Part shown: positions 49,427-58,617 of the stretch, one piece after another
Numbering within the stretch: the first letter of the stretch is position 1
Layout of the letters: each line of letters starts with the position of its first letter
Assembly: GCF_900110275.1 (NCBI RefSeq)
Contig: NZ_FODC01000006.1
Location: 310,001 to 374,000, forward strand
Origin: Duganella sp. CF517
Lineage (GTDB): Bacteria > Pseudomonadota > Gammaproteobacteria > Burkholderiales > Burkholderiaceae_D
DNA: 64,000 nucleotides
Direction of reading: 5' to 3'
Program-made: the position numbers and the translations under genes
The notes under the pieces: generated by a model
Seen by the model: only the letters and a program-made list of their open reading frames with translations
Databases searched by the model: none
What the model was told of the DNA's origin: nothing

Positions 49427-50584
49427 ATGACTGACGATACCCGGCGCATCGCCCACCTCGACATGGATGCGTTCTACGCCTCCGTCGAGCTGCTGCGCTA
49501 CCCGGACCTGCGCGGCCAGCCGGTGGTGATCGGCGGCGGCCGCGACGCCCAGCCGGTGTTGCAGGAGGACGGCACGCACCGCTACGCCCGCCTGCGCGAC
49601 TATGTCGGCCGTGGCGTCATCACCACCGCCACCTACGAGGCGCGCGCGCTGGGCGTGGGCTCGGCCATGGGCATGATGAAGGCCGCCAAGCTGGCGCCCG
49701 ACGCCATTCTGCTACCGGTCAACTTCGACGCCTACCGCCATTTTTCGCGTCTCTTTAAAGCCGCCGTGGCGTCGATCGCGCCGGATTTCGAGGACCGCGG
49801 CATCGACGAGATCTACATCGACCTGACCCGCGTCGAGGGCGAAACGCTGGAACTGGCGCAGCGCATCAAGCAGGCCGTGCGCGACGCCACCGGCCTGTCC
49901 TGCTCGATCGGCATCACGCCCAACAAGCTGCTGTCGAAAATCTGCTCCGACCTGGAAAAGCCCAACGGCCTGACGATCCTCGGCTACGACGATATCCCGG
50001 CGCGCATCTGGCCGCTGGGCGTGCGCAAGATCAACGGCATCGGCCCCAAGGCCACCGAAAAACTGGCCGCGCTGGGCATCGACACCATCGGCCAGCTGGC
50101 CGCCGCCGACGCCGGCCTGTTGCAGGACCACTTCGGCGCCCATTACGCCGGCTGGCTGTCCACGGCCGCGCGCGGCATCGACCACCGCGAAATCTCCACC
50201 AGCTCCGAGAGCAAGTCGATCAGCCGCGAAACCACCTTCGAGCGCGATCTGCACGCGCGCCAGGACCGGGGCGCGTTGTCCGGCATCCTGACGTCGCTGT
50301 GCGACCGGCTGGCGGACGACCTCAAGCGCAAGGGCTACGTTAGCCGCACCATCAGCATCAAGCTGCGCTTCGACGATTTCCAGATCGTCAGCCGCAACGT
50401 GACCCTGCCGCATCCGGTGGCCGATCCGACCGCCATCCTGCACGCGGCGCGCGAATGCCTCAAGCGGGTGCCGCTGGAGCGGCGCCTGCGGCTGCTGGGC
50501 GTGCGGGCCAGCACGCTCGAACCGCCGCCGCCGGAAGGCGCGGCGCACGCCCGGCGCGGCGTGCAGGGCGACCTGTTCGCATAG
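49427..50584 (+). CDS. dinB: DNA polymerase IV (Y family)
   Basis: DinB carries out error-prone translesion synthesis. The 385-residue protein begins RRIAHLDMDAFYASVE with catalytic Asp12, has the second acidic site in RGIDEIYIDLT, the helix-hairpin-helix thumb IGPKATEKLAALGIDTI and the little-finger domain. The C-terminus QGDLFA is a beta-clamp-binding motif of the usual QxxLF type. The ATG at 49427 matches the family start; an in-frame start 90 bp upstream would include the repeat element. No LexA box was recognised upstream. Confidence 0.96.
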   Translation: MTDDTRRIAHLDMDAFYASVELLRYPDLRGQPVVIGGGRDAQPVLQEDGTHRYARLRDYVGRGVITTATYEARALGVGSAMGMMKAAKLAPDAILLPVNFDAYRHFSRLFKAAVASIAPDFEDRGIDEIYIDLTRVEGETLELAQRIKQAVRDATGLSCSIGITPNKLLSKICSDLEKPNGLTILGYDDIPARIWPLGVRKINGIGPKATEKLAALGIDTIGQLAAADAGLLQDHFGAHYAGWLSTAARGIDHREISTSSESKSISRETTFERDLHARQDRGALSGILTSLCDRLADDLKRKGYVSRTISIKLRFDDFQIVSRNVTLPHPVADPTAILHAARECLKRVPLERRLRLLGVRASTLEPPPPEGAAHARRGVQGDLFA

Positions 50585-50669
50585 TTTCAATCCCACCACA
50601 ATCGGTCGGGGGCGGCCGCCAGCGTGTAAAATGGCGCTCCCCTGGCATTACTGAACAAGGCACTCACTC

Positions 50670-51566
50670 ATGTGGTTTAAGAATCTTCAGATTTACCGTC
50701 TGCCGGCCCCTTGGGCCTATACCCCGGAACAATTGGAAGCCGCCCTCGCTCCCCACTCCTTCGTACCAGCCAACAGCAACGAGTTGCTGCGCCAGGGTTG
50801 GGACACGCCGCGTCCGAACGGCGGCCTGGTGCACGTGGTGAACAAGCAAATGCTGATTCTGCTGGGCACCGAGAAGAAACTGCTGCCGTCGACGGTCATC
50901 AACCAGGTCGCCAAGGCCCGCGCCGCCGAGATGGAGGAAGCGCAAGGTTTCGCTCCCGGCAAGAAAGCCATGAAGGAGCTGAAAGAGCGCGTCGCCGACG
51001 AACTGCTGCCGCGCGCGTTCTCGATCCGCAGCAACGTCTGGACCTGGATCGACCCGGTCAACGGTTGGCTGGTGGTCGACGCGGCCAGCCCGGCCAAGGC
51101 CGACGAAGTGATCAAGCTGCTGCTGAAGGCCGTCGATAAACTGCCGCTGGAAAGCCTGCGCGTGCAGCGCTCGCCGGTCGGCGTGATGACCGAATGGCTG
51201 CAGGCGGACGACGCGCCGGCCGGTTTCACGGTCGACATGGACACCGAGCTGCGCGCCACCGGCGAGAGCAAGGCCGCCGTGCGCTACGTGCGCCACACCC
51301 TGGAGGCGGACGAGGTGCGCCGCCACATCGCCGCCGGCAAGCAGTGCACGCGCCTGGCGATGACGTGGGACAGCAAGATTTCCTTCGTGCTCACCGAATC
51401 GCTGGCGATCAAGGGCATCAAGCCGCTGGACGTGATCGCCGAAAAGGAATCGAGCACCAAGAACGACGAAGAGCGTTTCGACGGCGACTTCATGCTGATG
51501 ACTGGCGAGCTCAACAAGCTGATGGCCGACGTCGTCGAAGCACTGGGCGGCGAAGCGAAAGCCTGA
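50670..51566 (+). CDS. rdgC: Recombination-associated protein RdgC
   Basis: RdgC is a ring-shaped dsDNA-binding nucleoid protein that limits RecA loading. The 298-residue product starts MWFKNLQIYRL and carries the family segments SFVPANSNELLRQGW, LLPSTVINQ and WIDPVNGWLVVDAAS, and the C-terminal RFDGDFMLMTGELNKL. Length matches the family. It lies 85 bp after dinB and ends at a strong terminator. Confidence 0.96.
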   Translation: MWFKNLQIYRLPAPWAYTPEQLEAALAPHSFVPANSNELLRQGWDTPRPNGGLVHVVNKQMLILLGTEKKLLPSTVINQVAKARAAEMEEAQGFAPGKKAMKELKERVADELLPRAFSIRSNVWTWIDPVNGWLVVDAASPAKADEVIKLLLKAVDKLPLESLRVQRSPVGVMTEWLQADDAPAGFTVDMDTELRATGESKAAVRYVRHTLEADEVRRHIAAGKQCTRLAMTWDSKISFVLTESLAIKGIKPLDVIAEKESSTKNDEERFDGDFMLMTGELNKLMADVVEALGGEAKA

Positions 51567-51580
51567 GGTTGTTAAGTAGA

Positions 51581-51617
51581 AAAAGCCGCGGCATCGCACG
51601 ATGCCGCGGCTTTTTTT
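51581..51617. terminator. Bidirectional terminator between rdgC and the asparaginase gene
   Basis: A 16-bp perfect stem, AAAAGCCGCGGCATCG (51581-51596) with its complement (51599-51614), has a 2-nt loop and T-runs on both strands. It serves the convergent genes on both sides. Confidence 0.93.
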
Positions 51618-51627
51618 CGTCTGTCGG

Positions 51628-52113
51628 TTACAGCGGCTGGAACACGCCGGCCGCTTTGTTCTTCTGCACGTTATCCCAGGCGAAGATCTTGCCGTTCATC
51701 GCCACGTAGACGCCGGGCGGCAGGGTTTGCGCCACGCCGCAGGCGAAGCCGAGGTTGAACAGCGCGTCCGAATTGGCGATCTCGTACGGGATCATGGCGC
51801 CGGTCAGCACGATCGTCCGGCCCAGCTCGGCCGGTCCCAGCACCATGGCCGTTTGCGGCATGGTGTCGGTGCCGTGGATGATCACGATCGCCTTCTCCGG
51901 CGCGGCGCGGCACGAGGCCAGGATGCGTTCGCGGTCGGCGTCGACCATGTCGAGCGAATCCATCAGCGGCAATGTTTCAAGGGCCACATCGACGGTCAGG
52001 CGGCAGCGTTCCAGCAGCGCCGGCACGTGGCTGTCGGCGAAGCCCAGCGTGCCGTTCAATTCATTGTAGTGTTTGTCGAAGGTGCCGCCGGTGGCGAGGA
52101 TGCGCAGGGTCAT
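51628..52113 (-). CDS. Short asparaginase-domain protein
   Basis: The 161-residue protein has the first catalytic-threonine motif RILATGGTFDKHY at the N-terminus and the second, IIHGTDTMPQTAM, in the middle, as in L-asparaginases. It corresponds only to the N-terminal domain; full enzymes have about 330 residues. The C-terminal half is short and ends WDNVQKNKAAGVFQPL with a normal stop, so it looks like a stable short form and not a broken gene. The substrate is unproven. Confidence 0.85.
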   Translation of the reverse strand: MTLRILATGGTFDKHYNELNGTLGFADSHVPALLERCRLTVDVALETLPLMDSLDMVDADRERILASCRAAPEKAIVIIHGTDTMPQTAMVLGPAELGRTIVLTGAMIPYEIANSDALFNLGFACGVAQTLPPGVYVAMNGKIFAWDNVQKNKAAGVFQPL

Positions 52114-52254
52114 GATAAAAGCTCAAGCTGAGGAAAATGACCTGCATCATAACCCAAACCCCCGGATACCCCGACGCGCAAAAAAGAGGGCGCGGCGGGC
52201 TGGAAAGTTGGGCATACTAGGTCTACACTGGTTTCTTTTGTCCGCCCGCACACC

Positions 52255-53022
52255 ATGAAAGCCGTCGCCCCCGGAACTGTTATCTTTCATCGCCATCGCG
52301 GCTACGGCGTCATCACGTCGGTCAATCTGCTGACCGGCTGGATCTCCGCCCGCTTCGGCAGCGAGTCGCGCACGCTCGACCTGAACCTGTCCACCGACGA
52401 GGTGCAGTTCGCCGACGGCGAGGCCATCCTGTTCCGCCGCGCGCCGCCCGACCGCATGCCCCACGCCCGCTTGATGGCGGTGGTGCGCGCGTTGCACAAG
52501 GCCGGTTATCAAAGGCTCTATTTGTATTCCTGGCCCAAGCCGTCCGGCCTGCACTGGCGCTGGCATTTGTTCACCGGCCAGCGCGACTGGATGCAGCGCT
52601 CGTGGCGCGAGGGCTGGTATGGCTCGGGGGCCGACTACAACGTCAATCCGGTGATGGGGTGGGGCGATTCGCCCGGCGCCACCACGGAGGAGCTGATCCA
52701 CGCGCTGGCCAGGTTCGATCCGCAGGGGCTGGCGCAGGCGCTGGGACGCGACGAGGACCACACCGCGTGGTTCGACAGCGTCTGCGAGGCGCTGCTGCCG
52801 GGATATATGTACAGCCTGGACATGCAGCGTGCCGATGGCGGCCCGCTGATGGACATGCCGGCGGTGCCGGTGATCCCGGTGCGCGCGACCTTGCCGCCGT
52901 ACGCGGGACCGGAGATCGGCTGGCCGCCCGGCTGGGCGGGGCTGTGGAACAAGGTGCATGTGATGCCGGCGCCGCGCGTCAATGTCACCGGTTTGCCGGA
53001 AGTGCCCGAGCAGACCGATTAG
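52255..53022 (+). CDS. Uncharacterised protein with CarD/Tudor-like N-terminus
   Basis: The 255-residue protein is not assigned to a family. Residues 7-20 (GTVIFHRHRGYGVI) resemble the start of CarD/TRCF-type Tudor-like barrels (VxHxxxGxGxI). The middle is Trp- and Tyr-rich (RLYLYSWPKPSGLHWRWHLF, then SWREGWYGSGADYNVNPVMGWGDSP) and the end is Pro-rich. There is no signal peptide or membrane segment. The codon use is native. It stands alone, convergent with the hydroxyacid dehydrogenase gene. Confidence 0.6.
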   Translation: MKAVAPGTVIFHRHRGYGVITSVNLLTGWISARFGSESRTLDLNLSTDEVQFADGEAILFRRAPPDRMPHARLMAVVRALHKAGYQRLYLYSWPKPSGLHWRWHLFTGQRDWMQRSWREGWYGSGADYNVNPVMGWGDSPGATTEELIHALARFDPQGLAQALGRDEDHTAWFDSVCEALLPGYMYSLDMQRADGGPLMDMPAVPVIPVRATLPPYAGPEIGWPPGWAGLWNKVHVMPAPRVNVTGLPEVPEQTD

Positions 53023-53049
53023 TCCTTGCCGCCAACCGATGGCCGGGCC

Positions 53050-54048
53050 TTAGCGCCGCGCGTTGGCCTTGTACTCCGGGTTGTTGATCTTGTCGCAAGT
53101 CCCGTTCGCGAAATCCACGATGTTCTGGAACGCGTGGCGGAAGTACAGCTCGTAGCTGTCCCGCTCCACGTAGCCCAGGTGCGGCGTCGCCAGCACGGTC
53201 GGGATGCGCAGCAGCGGCGAAGTCGCCTCCAGCGGCTCGGTCTCGAACACGTCGATCGCCGCGTAGCCCGGGCGGCCCTGGTTGAGCGCTTGCTCCAGCG
53301 CGTCGGGCGCCACCAGCTCGGCGCGGCTGGTGTTGACGAACAGCGCCGTCGGCTTCATGCGCGCCAGGTCTTCCGCCGTGACGATGCCGCGCGTGTCCGG
53401 ATGCAGCCGCAGGTGCATGCTCAGCACATCGGCCTCGCCGAAGAACGCCTCGCGCGACGCCGCCGCCGCGTAGCCATCGGCCACCGCCTTGTCGCGGCTG
53501 CCCTGGCTGCCCCACACCACCACCTTCATGCCGAACGCCCGGCCATAGCCGGCGATCAACTGGCCGATCTTGCCGTAGCCCCAAATCCCGAGCGTGCGGC
53601 CCTTGAGCACCACGCCCAATCCGTTCAACTGCGGGTTGACCGAGGCGGTCTGCCACAGCCCGTCCTTTAGATTGCTGGCGTAGGGCACGATCTTGCGCGC
53701 GGCCGCCATCACCAGCGCCCACGTCAGCTCGGCCGGCGCGGTCGGCGAGCCGACACCCTCGGCGATGGCGATGCCCAGCTCGGTCGCGGCGGCCACGTCG
53801 ACGTGTCCGGCCAGCTTGCCGGTCTGCGAAATCAGCTTCAGGTTGGGCAGCTTGTTCAACAGTGCCCGGGACAATGTAGTGCGCTCACGGATGAGCACCA
53901 AAGCGTCGAACGGCGCCAGCCGGATTGCCAGCTGTCCCAGCCCTTTTGTTGTGTTATTGAACACTTTAACCTCGTGCCCGCGCAATAAATCGTAGCAGGC
54001 GAGGGTCGCGGTTGCGTTCTGGTAATCATCGAGAATAGCGATTTTCAT
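53050..54048 (-). CDS. D-2-hydroxyacid dehydrogenase family protein
   Basis: The 332-residue protein has the NAD-binding motif GYGKIGQLIAGYGRAFG and the catalytic triad of the family: Arg in NTSRAELV, Glu in FETEPL and His in TPHLGYVERD. These enzymes reduce 2-oxo acids to D-2-hydroxy acids. The N-terminus (MKIAILDDYQNATATL) is typical of the less characterised phosphoglycerate-dehydrogenase-like subgroup. It is divergent from pckG with a 313-bp gap. Confidence 0.9.
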   Translation of the reverse strand: MKIAILDDYQNATATLACYDLLRGHEVKVFNNTTKGLGQLAIRLAPFDALVLIRERTTLSRALLNKLPNLKLISQTGKLAGHVDVAAATELGIAIAEGVGSPTAPAELTWALVMAAARKIVPYASNLKDGLWQTASVNPQLNGLGVVLKGRTLGIWGYGKIGQLIAGYGRAFGMKVVVWGSQGSRDKAVADGYAAAASREAFFGEADVLSMHLRLHPDTRGIVTAEDLARMKPTALFVNTSRAELVAPDALEQALNQGRPGYAAIDVFETEPLEATSPLLRIPTVLATPHLGYVERDSYELYFRHAFQNIVDFANGTCDKINNPEYKANARR

Positions 54049-54361
54049 GGAAGTTAGCCGATCTTGTAATGAAATTCGTAGCGAAATAACAGTGTCAGAA
54101 AGAACCTGAATAGCTTACTACTTTAGTCAACCAATTCTCCTACATTTTTGATCGAATCGCCTAATGTCGGGTGTACAATCGCTCAAAAATTGAACAACTC
54201 GCCACCGAAAAGAGTTGCGCGCCAATGCACACACTTGGCGCTTTCGACAAGACCGCCGTGATCCGCCGACCCATTTCGAATGGGCTTCCGAGCGCAAGCC
54301 ACAAGCTGACGACGACCTTGCCGCGTAGAGACCGAAGAATTTTAATTGTATTGGAGGTACT
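54049..54361. other. Intergenic region upstream of pckG, no gene seen
   Basis: The left half is AT-rich, with a TACAAT hexamer at 54174-54179 that could be a -10 element for pckG, although no -35 is well spaced. That would give an untranslated leader of about 175 nt. A GGAGG site at 54352-54356 precedes the pckG start. Short open frames here show no family resemblance. Confidence 0.45.
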
Positions 54362-56227
54362 ATGAATCAGCCCGTCATGGGTGGCGTTGCCACATTGAAC
54401 GTCCCAGCTTACATCAAACAACAAAAACTGATCAATTGGGTGGCGGAGATCGCCGCGTTGACCAAACCGGACCGCATCTACTGGTGCGACGGTTCGCAGG
54501 AGGAGTACGACCGCCTGTGCGCCGAAATGGTCGCCGCCGGCACCATGAAAAAGCTGAACCAGGAAAAGCGTCCGAACTCCTACCTCGCCTGCTCGGACCC
54601 GACCGACGTCGCCCGTGTCGAAGACCGCACCTACATCTGCTCGGCCACCAAGGAAGAAGCCGGCCCGACCAACAACTGGATGGAGCCCGCCGACATGCGC
54701 GCCACCCTCAATCCACTGTTCGACGGCTGCATGGTCGGCCGCACGATGTATGTCGTGCCGTTCTCGATGGGTCCGCTGGGCTCGCCGATCGCGCATATCG
54801 GCGTCGAACTGTCCGACTCGCCTTACGTCGCCGTCAACATGCGCATCATGACGCGCATGGGCAAGGCCGTCTATGACGTGCTGGGCACCGACGGCGAGTT
54901 CGTGCCGTGCGTGCACACCGTCGGCGCGCCGCTCAAGGCCGGCCAAAAAGACGTGGCATGGCCATGCAATCCGACCAAATACATTGTCCACTACCCGGAG
55001 ACCCGCGAAATCTGGTCCTACGGTTCGGGCTACGGCGGCAACGCGCTGCTGGGCAAGAAGTGCTTCGCGCTGCGGATCGCCTCCAACATGGGCCACCAGG
55101 ACGCGGCCAAGGACGGCATGGGCTGGCTGGCCGAACACATGCTGATCCTCGGCGTCGAATCGCCTGAAGGCAAAAAGCACTATGTCGCGGCGGCCTTCCC
55201 GTCGGCTTGCGGCAAGACCAACTTCGCCATGCTGATCCCGCCGGCGAGCTTCGACGGCTGGAAAGTGACCACCATCGGCGACGACATCGCCTGGATCAAG
55301 CCGGGCGCCGACGGCCGCCTGTACGCGATCAATCCGGAAGCGGGTTACTTCGGCGTGGCCCCCGGCACCAACGAAAAGACCAATTTCAACTGCATGGCCT
55401 CGATGCGCGAGAACACCATCTTCACCAACGTCGCGCTGACCGACGACGGCGATGTCTGGTGGGAAGGCTTGACCAAGGAAGCGCCGTCGCACCTGATCGA
55501 TTGGCAGGGCAAGGACTGGACGCCAACGTCCGGCACCAAGGCCGCGCACCCGAACGCCCGCTTCACCGTGGCCGCCACGCAGAACCCGGTGATCGACGCT
55601 GCATGGGACGATCCTGCCGGTGTGCCGATCTCGGCCTTCATCTTCGGCGGCCGCCGCTCGACCACCGTGCCGCTTGTCACCGAAGCGCGCAACTGGGTCG
55701 AAGGCGTCTACATGGCCGCGACGATGGGTTCGGAAACGACCGCCGCCGCCGCCGGCCAGATGGGCGTCGTGCGCCGCGATCCGTTCGCGATGCTGCCGTT
55801 CATGGGCTACAACATGAGCGACTACTTCCAGCACTGGCTGAACCTGGGCGAGAAGCTGGGCAAGGTCAACGCCGCCACGCTGCCGAAGATCTACTGCGTC
55901 AACTGGTTCCGCACCGACGACCAGGGCCACTTCGTCTGGCCTGGTTTCGGCGACAACATGCGCGTGCTCAAGTGGATGCTGGAGCGTATCGAAGGCTCGG
56001 CCGGTGGTATCGAAAACATCTTCGGCACCACGCCGCGCTTCGGCGACCTGAAGTGGGACGGCATCCCGTTCTCGCCGGAAGAGTTCGAAACGATCACCTC
56101 GATCGACAAGGACGCCTGGCGTGAAGAGTTGAAGCTGCACGAAGAATTGTTCACCAAGCTGGCCTACCACCTGCCGAAGGAACTGACGGCGGTGAAAGCC
56201 GAGCTGGAACAGCGTCTGGCCAGCTAA
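54362..56227 (+). CDS. pckG: Phosphoenolpyruvate carboxykinase (GTP)
   Basis: PckG converts oxaloacetate and GTP to phosphoenolpyruvate, the entry to gluconeogenesis. The 621-residue cytoplasmic enzyme has the P-loop ACGKTN at 282-287 with mobile-loop Cys283, the metal site in GDDIAWIKPGADGRLYAINPE, and EGVYMAATMGSETTAAA. The GTP type, not the ATP type, is indicated by these motifs and by length. GGAGG stands upstream of the ATG. A 26-bp inverted repeat followed by seven T lies about 20 bp after the stop and could serve as its terminator. Confidence 0.97.
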   Translation: MNQPVMGGVATLNVPAYIKQQKLINWVAEIAALTKPDRIYWCDGSQEEYDRLCAEMVAAGTMKKLNQEKRPNSYLACSDPTDVARVEDRTYICSATKEEAGPTNNWMEPADMRATLNPLFDGCMVGRTMYVVPFSMGPLGSPIAHIGVELSDSPYVAVNMRIMTRMGKAVYDVLGTDGEFVPCVHTVGAPLKAGQKDVAWPCNPTKYIVHYPETREIWSYGSGYGGNALLGKKCFALRIASNMGHQDAAKDGMGWLAEHMLILGVESPEGKKHYVAAAFPSACGKTNFAMLIPPASFDGWKVTTIGDDIAWIKPGADGRLYAINPEAGYFGVAPGTNEKTNFNCMASMRENTIFTNVALTDDGDVWWEGLTKEAPSHLIDWQGKDWTPTSGTKAAHPNARFTVAATQNPVIDAAWDDPAGVPISAFIFGGRRSTTVPLVTEARNWVEGVYMAATMGSETTAAAAGQMGVVRRDPFAMLPFMGYNMSDYFQHWLNLGEKLGKVNAATLPKIYCVNWFRTDDQGHFVWPGFGDNMRVLKWMLERIEGSAGGIENIFGTTPRFGDLKWDGIPFSPEEFETITSIDKDAWREELKLHEELFTKLAYHLPKELTAVKAELEQRLAS

Positions 56228-56248
56228 GCAAAGCGGCCTGAACCCAAC

Positions 56249-56345
56249 TCCGGGGTCAGGTCCACCAATGCTACCCGAACCGAAGCGTAGAACTCTCTAC
56301 GGCTCTGCTCGTGTAGCATTGGTGGACCTGACCCCGGATTTTTTT
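56249..56345 (+). repeat. Perfect 26-bp inverted repeat with T-run (REP-like element or terminator)
   Basis: The arm at 56249-56274 (begins TCCGGGGTCAGGTCC) and the arm at 56313-56338 (ends GGACCTGACCCCGGA) are perfect reverse complements, with a 38-nt loop. The loop itself contains a smaller hairpin, CGTAGA/TCTACG. Seven T follow directly and the next gene's ATG is at 56346, so no ribosome binding site separates them. Confidence 0.9.
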
Positions 56346-56996
56346 ATGCGCATCAAGCTCATCATCTTTGATTTCGATGGTACGCTGGCTGATACCTTCC
56401 CCAGTTTCGTGCGCGTGTTCGACCGGGCCGCCGACAAGTACGGCTTCAAGCCTCTCGACCGCGAACGCCAGGGCATCCTGCGCGGCCTCGATGCCCGCCA
56501 GATCATGGCGCATCACGAGATACCGTTATGGAAAGTGCCGGCCATCGCGCGCTTCATGCGCACCCGCATGGCTGACGATATCGCCAACATCGCACTGTTC
56601 GCCGGCATCGACCAGGCTTTGCGCGCGTTGCACGCGCAAGGCGTGATGCTGACCGTGGTCACCTCCAACGCGCCCGCCAATGTCCGCGCCATCCTTGGCC
56701 CGGAGCTGCTTGCCCTGTTCAGCCATGTGGAGTGCGGCGCTTCGCTGTTCGGCAAGCCGTCCAAGATACGCAAGGTGCTCGCCGCCAGCGCAATCGCGCC
56801 GCGGCACGCGATGCTGATCGGCGACGAAATCCGCGACGCCAGGGCGGCCGCCGACACCGGCATCGGCTTCGGCGCCGTGGCCTGGGGCTTCAACCACGTC
56901 GACGCGCTGGCCGCCCAACATCCGCAACGGATCTTCCGACACGTCGACGACCTGCTCGACCTCAGTCCGGATACTGCGCTGCTTGGCCGAGGATGA
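56346..56996 (+). CDS. HAD-family hydrolase (phosphoglycolate phosphatase-like)
   Basis: The 216-residue protein has HAD motif I DFDGTLADT with the nucleophilic Asp, motif II TSN, motif III Lys in FGKPSKIRKVL and motif IV GDEIRDARAA. The cap domain is of the small helical type, as in phosphoglycolate phosphatase and related enzymes. Substrate is unknown. The ATG adjoins the T-run of the inverted repeat and lacks a Shine-Dalgarno. The 3' end overlaps the convergent aldehyde dehydrogenase gene by 35 bp. Confidence 0.88.
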   Translation: MRIKLIIFDFDGTLADTFPSFVRVFDRAADKYGFKPLDRERQGILRGLDARQIMAHHEIPLWKVPAIARFMRTRMADDIANIALFAGIDQALRALHAQGVMLTVVTSNAPANVRAILGPELLALFSHVECGASLFGKPSKIRKVLAASAIAPRHAMLIGDEIRDARAAADTGIGFGAVAWGFNHVDALAAQHPQRIFRHVDDLLDLSPDTALLGRG

Positions 56997-58398
56997 CCTT
57001 CGGCTCCAGATACGCATCGAGCCCATAGGGACCGAACTCGCGGCCGATGCCAGACTGCTTGAAGCCGCCGAACGGCGCGATCAAGTCGTCGTGTATGCCG
57101 TTGATATGCACCCGGCCCGCGATCAATCGCCCGGCCACCCGGTTGGCGCGCGCCAGGTCGGTCGAGCTGACATAGGCCTGCAAACCATACGGCGTGTCGT
57201 TGGCGATGGCGACCGCCTCGTCCTCGGTCTCGTAGGTGAGGATGGACAGTACCGGCCCGAAGATCTCCTCCCGGGCGATGGTCATCGACGGCGTGACGTT
57301 GGCGAACACGGTCGGCTTGACGAAGTAGCCCGCCTCCAGACCCTGCGGCTTGCCCGGCCCGCCGGTCAGCAGTTCCGCGCCTTCCTCGATGCCGATGCGG
57401 ATGTAGTGCTGCACGCGCTCGTACTGCTTGCTGGTGACGATAGGCCCGAGCGCCACGCCGGCCTCGCGCGGATCGCCGACGGTGAACGCTTCCGCCGCCT
57501 CCTTGGCCAGCCGCTTGACCTGTTCCAGCCGGTGCGCCGGCACCAGCAGGCGCGTGCCGGCGATGCACGCCTGGCCGTTGTTCATGAAGCAGGCCTGGAT
57601 CGCGGCCGGTATCGCCTTGGCGAAGTCGGCGTCGTCGAGCAGCACGTTGGCGCTCTTCCCGCCCAGCTCCAGCGTCACGCGCTTCATCGTATCGACCGCC
57701 GCGCGCGCGATGGTCTTGCCGACCAGCGTGGAGCCGGTGAACGAGATCTTGTCGATGCCAGGATGGGCGCTGATCTCGGCGCCGACCACGTCGCCGCGCC
57801 CGTTGACGATGTTGACGACACCCGGCGGCAGCCCGGCCGCATGGAAGCATTCGGTGAGGATCTGGTTCTGCACCGCGCTCAATTCGCTCGGCTTGACCAC
57901 CACCGTGCAGCCGGCCGCGATGGCGGTGGCGACCTTGTTGGCGATGAACCAGGCGCTCGAGTTCCACGGCGTGATGATGCCGACCACGCCGACCGGCTCC
58001 AGCACCACTTTCGACACGCCGACGGTTTTGACGAAGGCGTGGTCCTCCATCACCTTCTTCACGTCCAAGAACATCCTGGCCGTATAGCGCGACCGTCCGA
58101 CGCTGGTATTGAGCGGACCGCCGTATTCCTCGACCAGCGCCCGCGCCGCATCGTCCGCGCGCGCGGCCACGGCGTCGTGCAGCTTCTGGAGGTACGCGCC
58201 GCGTTCGGCCGTGGTGGTGCGGGAAAACGCGGGGAAGGCGGCCCTGGCGGCGGCAATGGCGCGGCGCGTGTCCTCGACGTCGCCCAGGCGCACCTGGCCG
58301 GTCAGCTGGCCGCTGGTGGGGTTGACGAGATCGGCCATCTCCGTCCCGTGCGGGATGACGAATTGTCCGTTGATGTAGATATGTTCGATGTTACGCAT
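56962..58398 (-). CDS. Aldehyde dehydrogenase family protein
   Basis: The 478-residue NAD(P)-dependent enzyme has the oxyanion and cofactor segment GIITPWNSSAWF, the general base Glu in LELGGKSANVLL and the catalytic Cys278 in NNGQACIAGTR. It oxidises an aldehyde to an acid. The ATG at 58398 follows AGGAG by seven bases. No neighbouring pathway genes suggest the substrate. It overlaps the convergent HAD gene at its 3' end. Confidence 0.93.
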   Translation of the reverse strand: MRNIEHIYINGQFVIPHGTEMADLVNPTSGQLTGQVRLGDVEDTRRAIAAARAAFPAFSRTTTAERGAYLQKLHDAVAARADDAARALVEEYGGPLNTSVGRSRYTARMFLDVKKVMEDHAFVKTVGVSKVVLEPVGVVGIITPWNSSAWFIANKVATAIAAGCTVVVKPSELSAVQNQILTECFHAAGLPPGVVNIVNGRGDVVGAEISAHPGIDKISFTGSTLVGKTIARAAVDTMKRVTLELGGKSANVLLDDADFAKAIPAAIQACFMNNGQACIAGTRLLVPAHRLEQVKRLAKEAAEAFTVGDPREAGVALGPIVTSKQYERVQHYIRIGIEEGAELLTGGPGKPQGLEAGYFVKPTVFANVTPSMTIAREEIFGPVLSILTYETEDEAVAIANDTPYGLQAYVSSTDLARANRVAGRLIAGRVHINGIHDDLIAPFGGFKQSGIGREFGPYGLDAYLEPKVILGQAAQYPD

Positions 58399-58617
58399 GG
58401 CTAGGCTCCTGTTTCGACTTGGTGGAATAGGTGCGTCCATTCTAGAAAGCGCGGCGCCTGGGCGTTAGTGGGGTTCCTGCACGATCTTTGCCCGATTCTG
58501 CCTGTCGCGTGTAGATGCGCTTCGATACCGCATTTTCGCCATCCGTCACAAAACGACGACCCTGCGCCGCCGCTTCATTTAAAGTGCATGCTCGACCCTT
58601 TTTATGGATAGTCCCCG

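Noticed and set aside
54171..54365. A 64-codon open frame in the pckG leader
   Set aside because: It has no Shine-Dalgarno or family resemblance and overlaps the pckG ribosome binding site and start.
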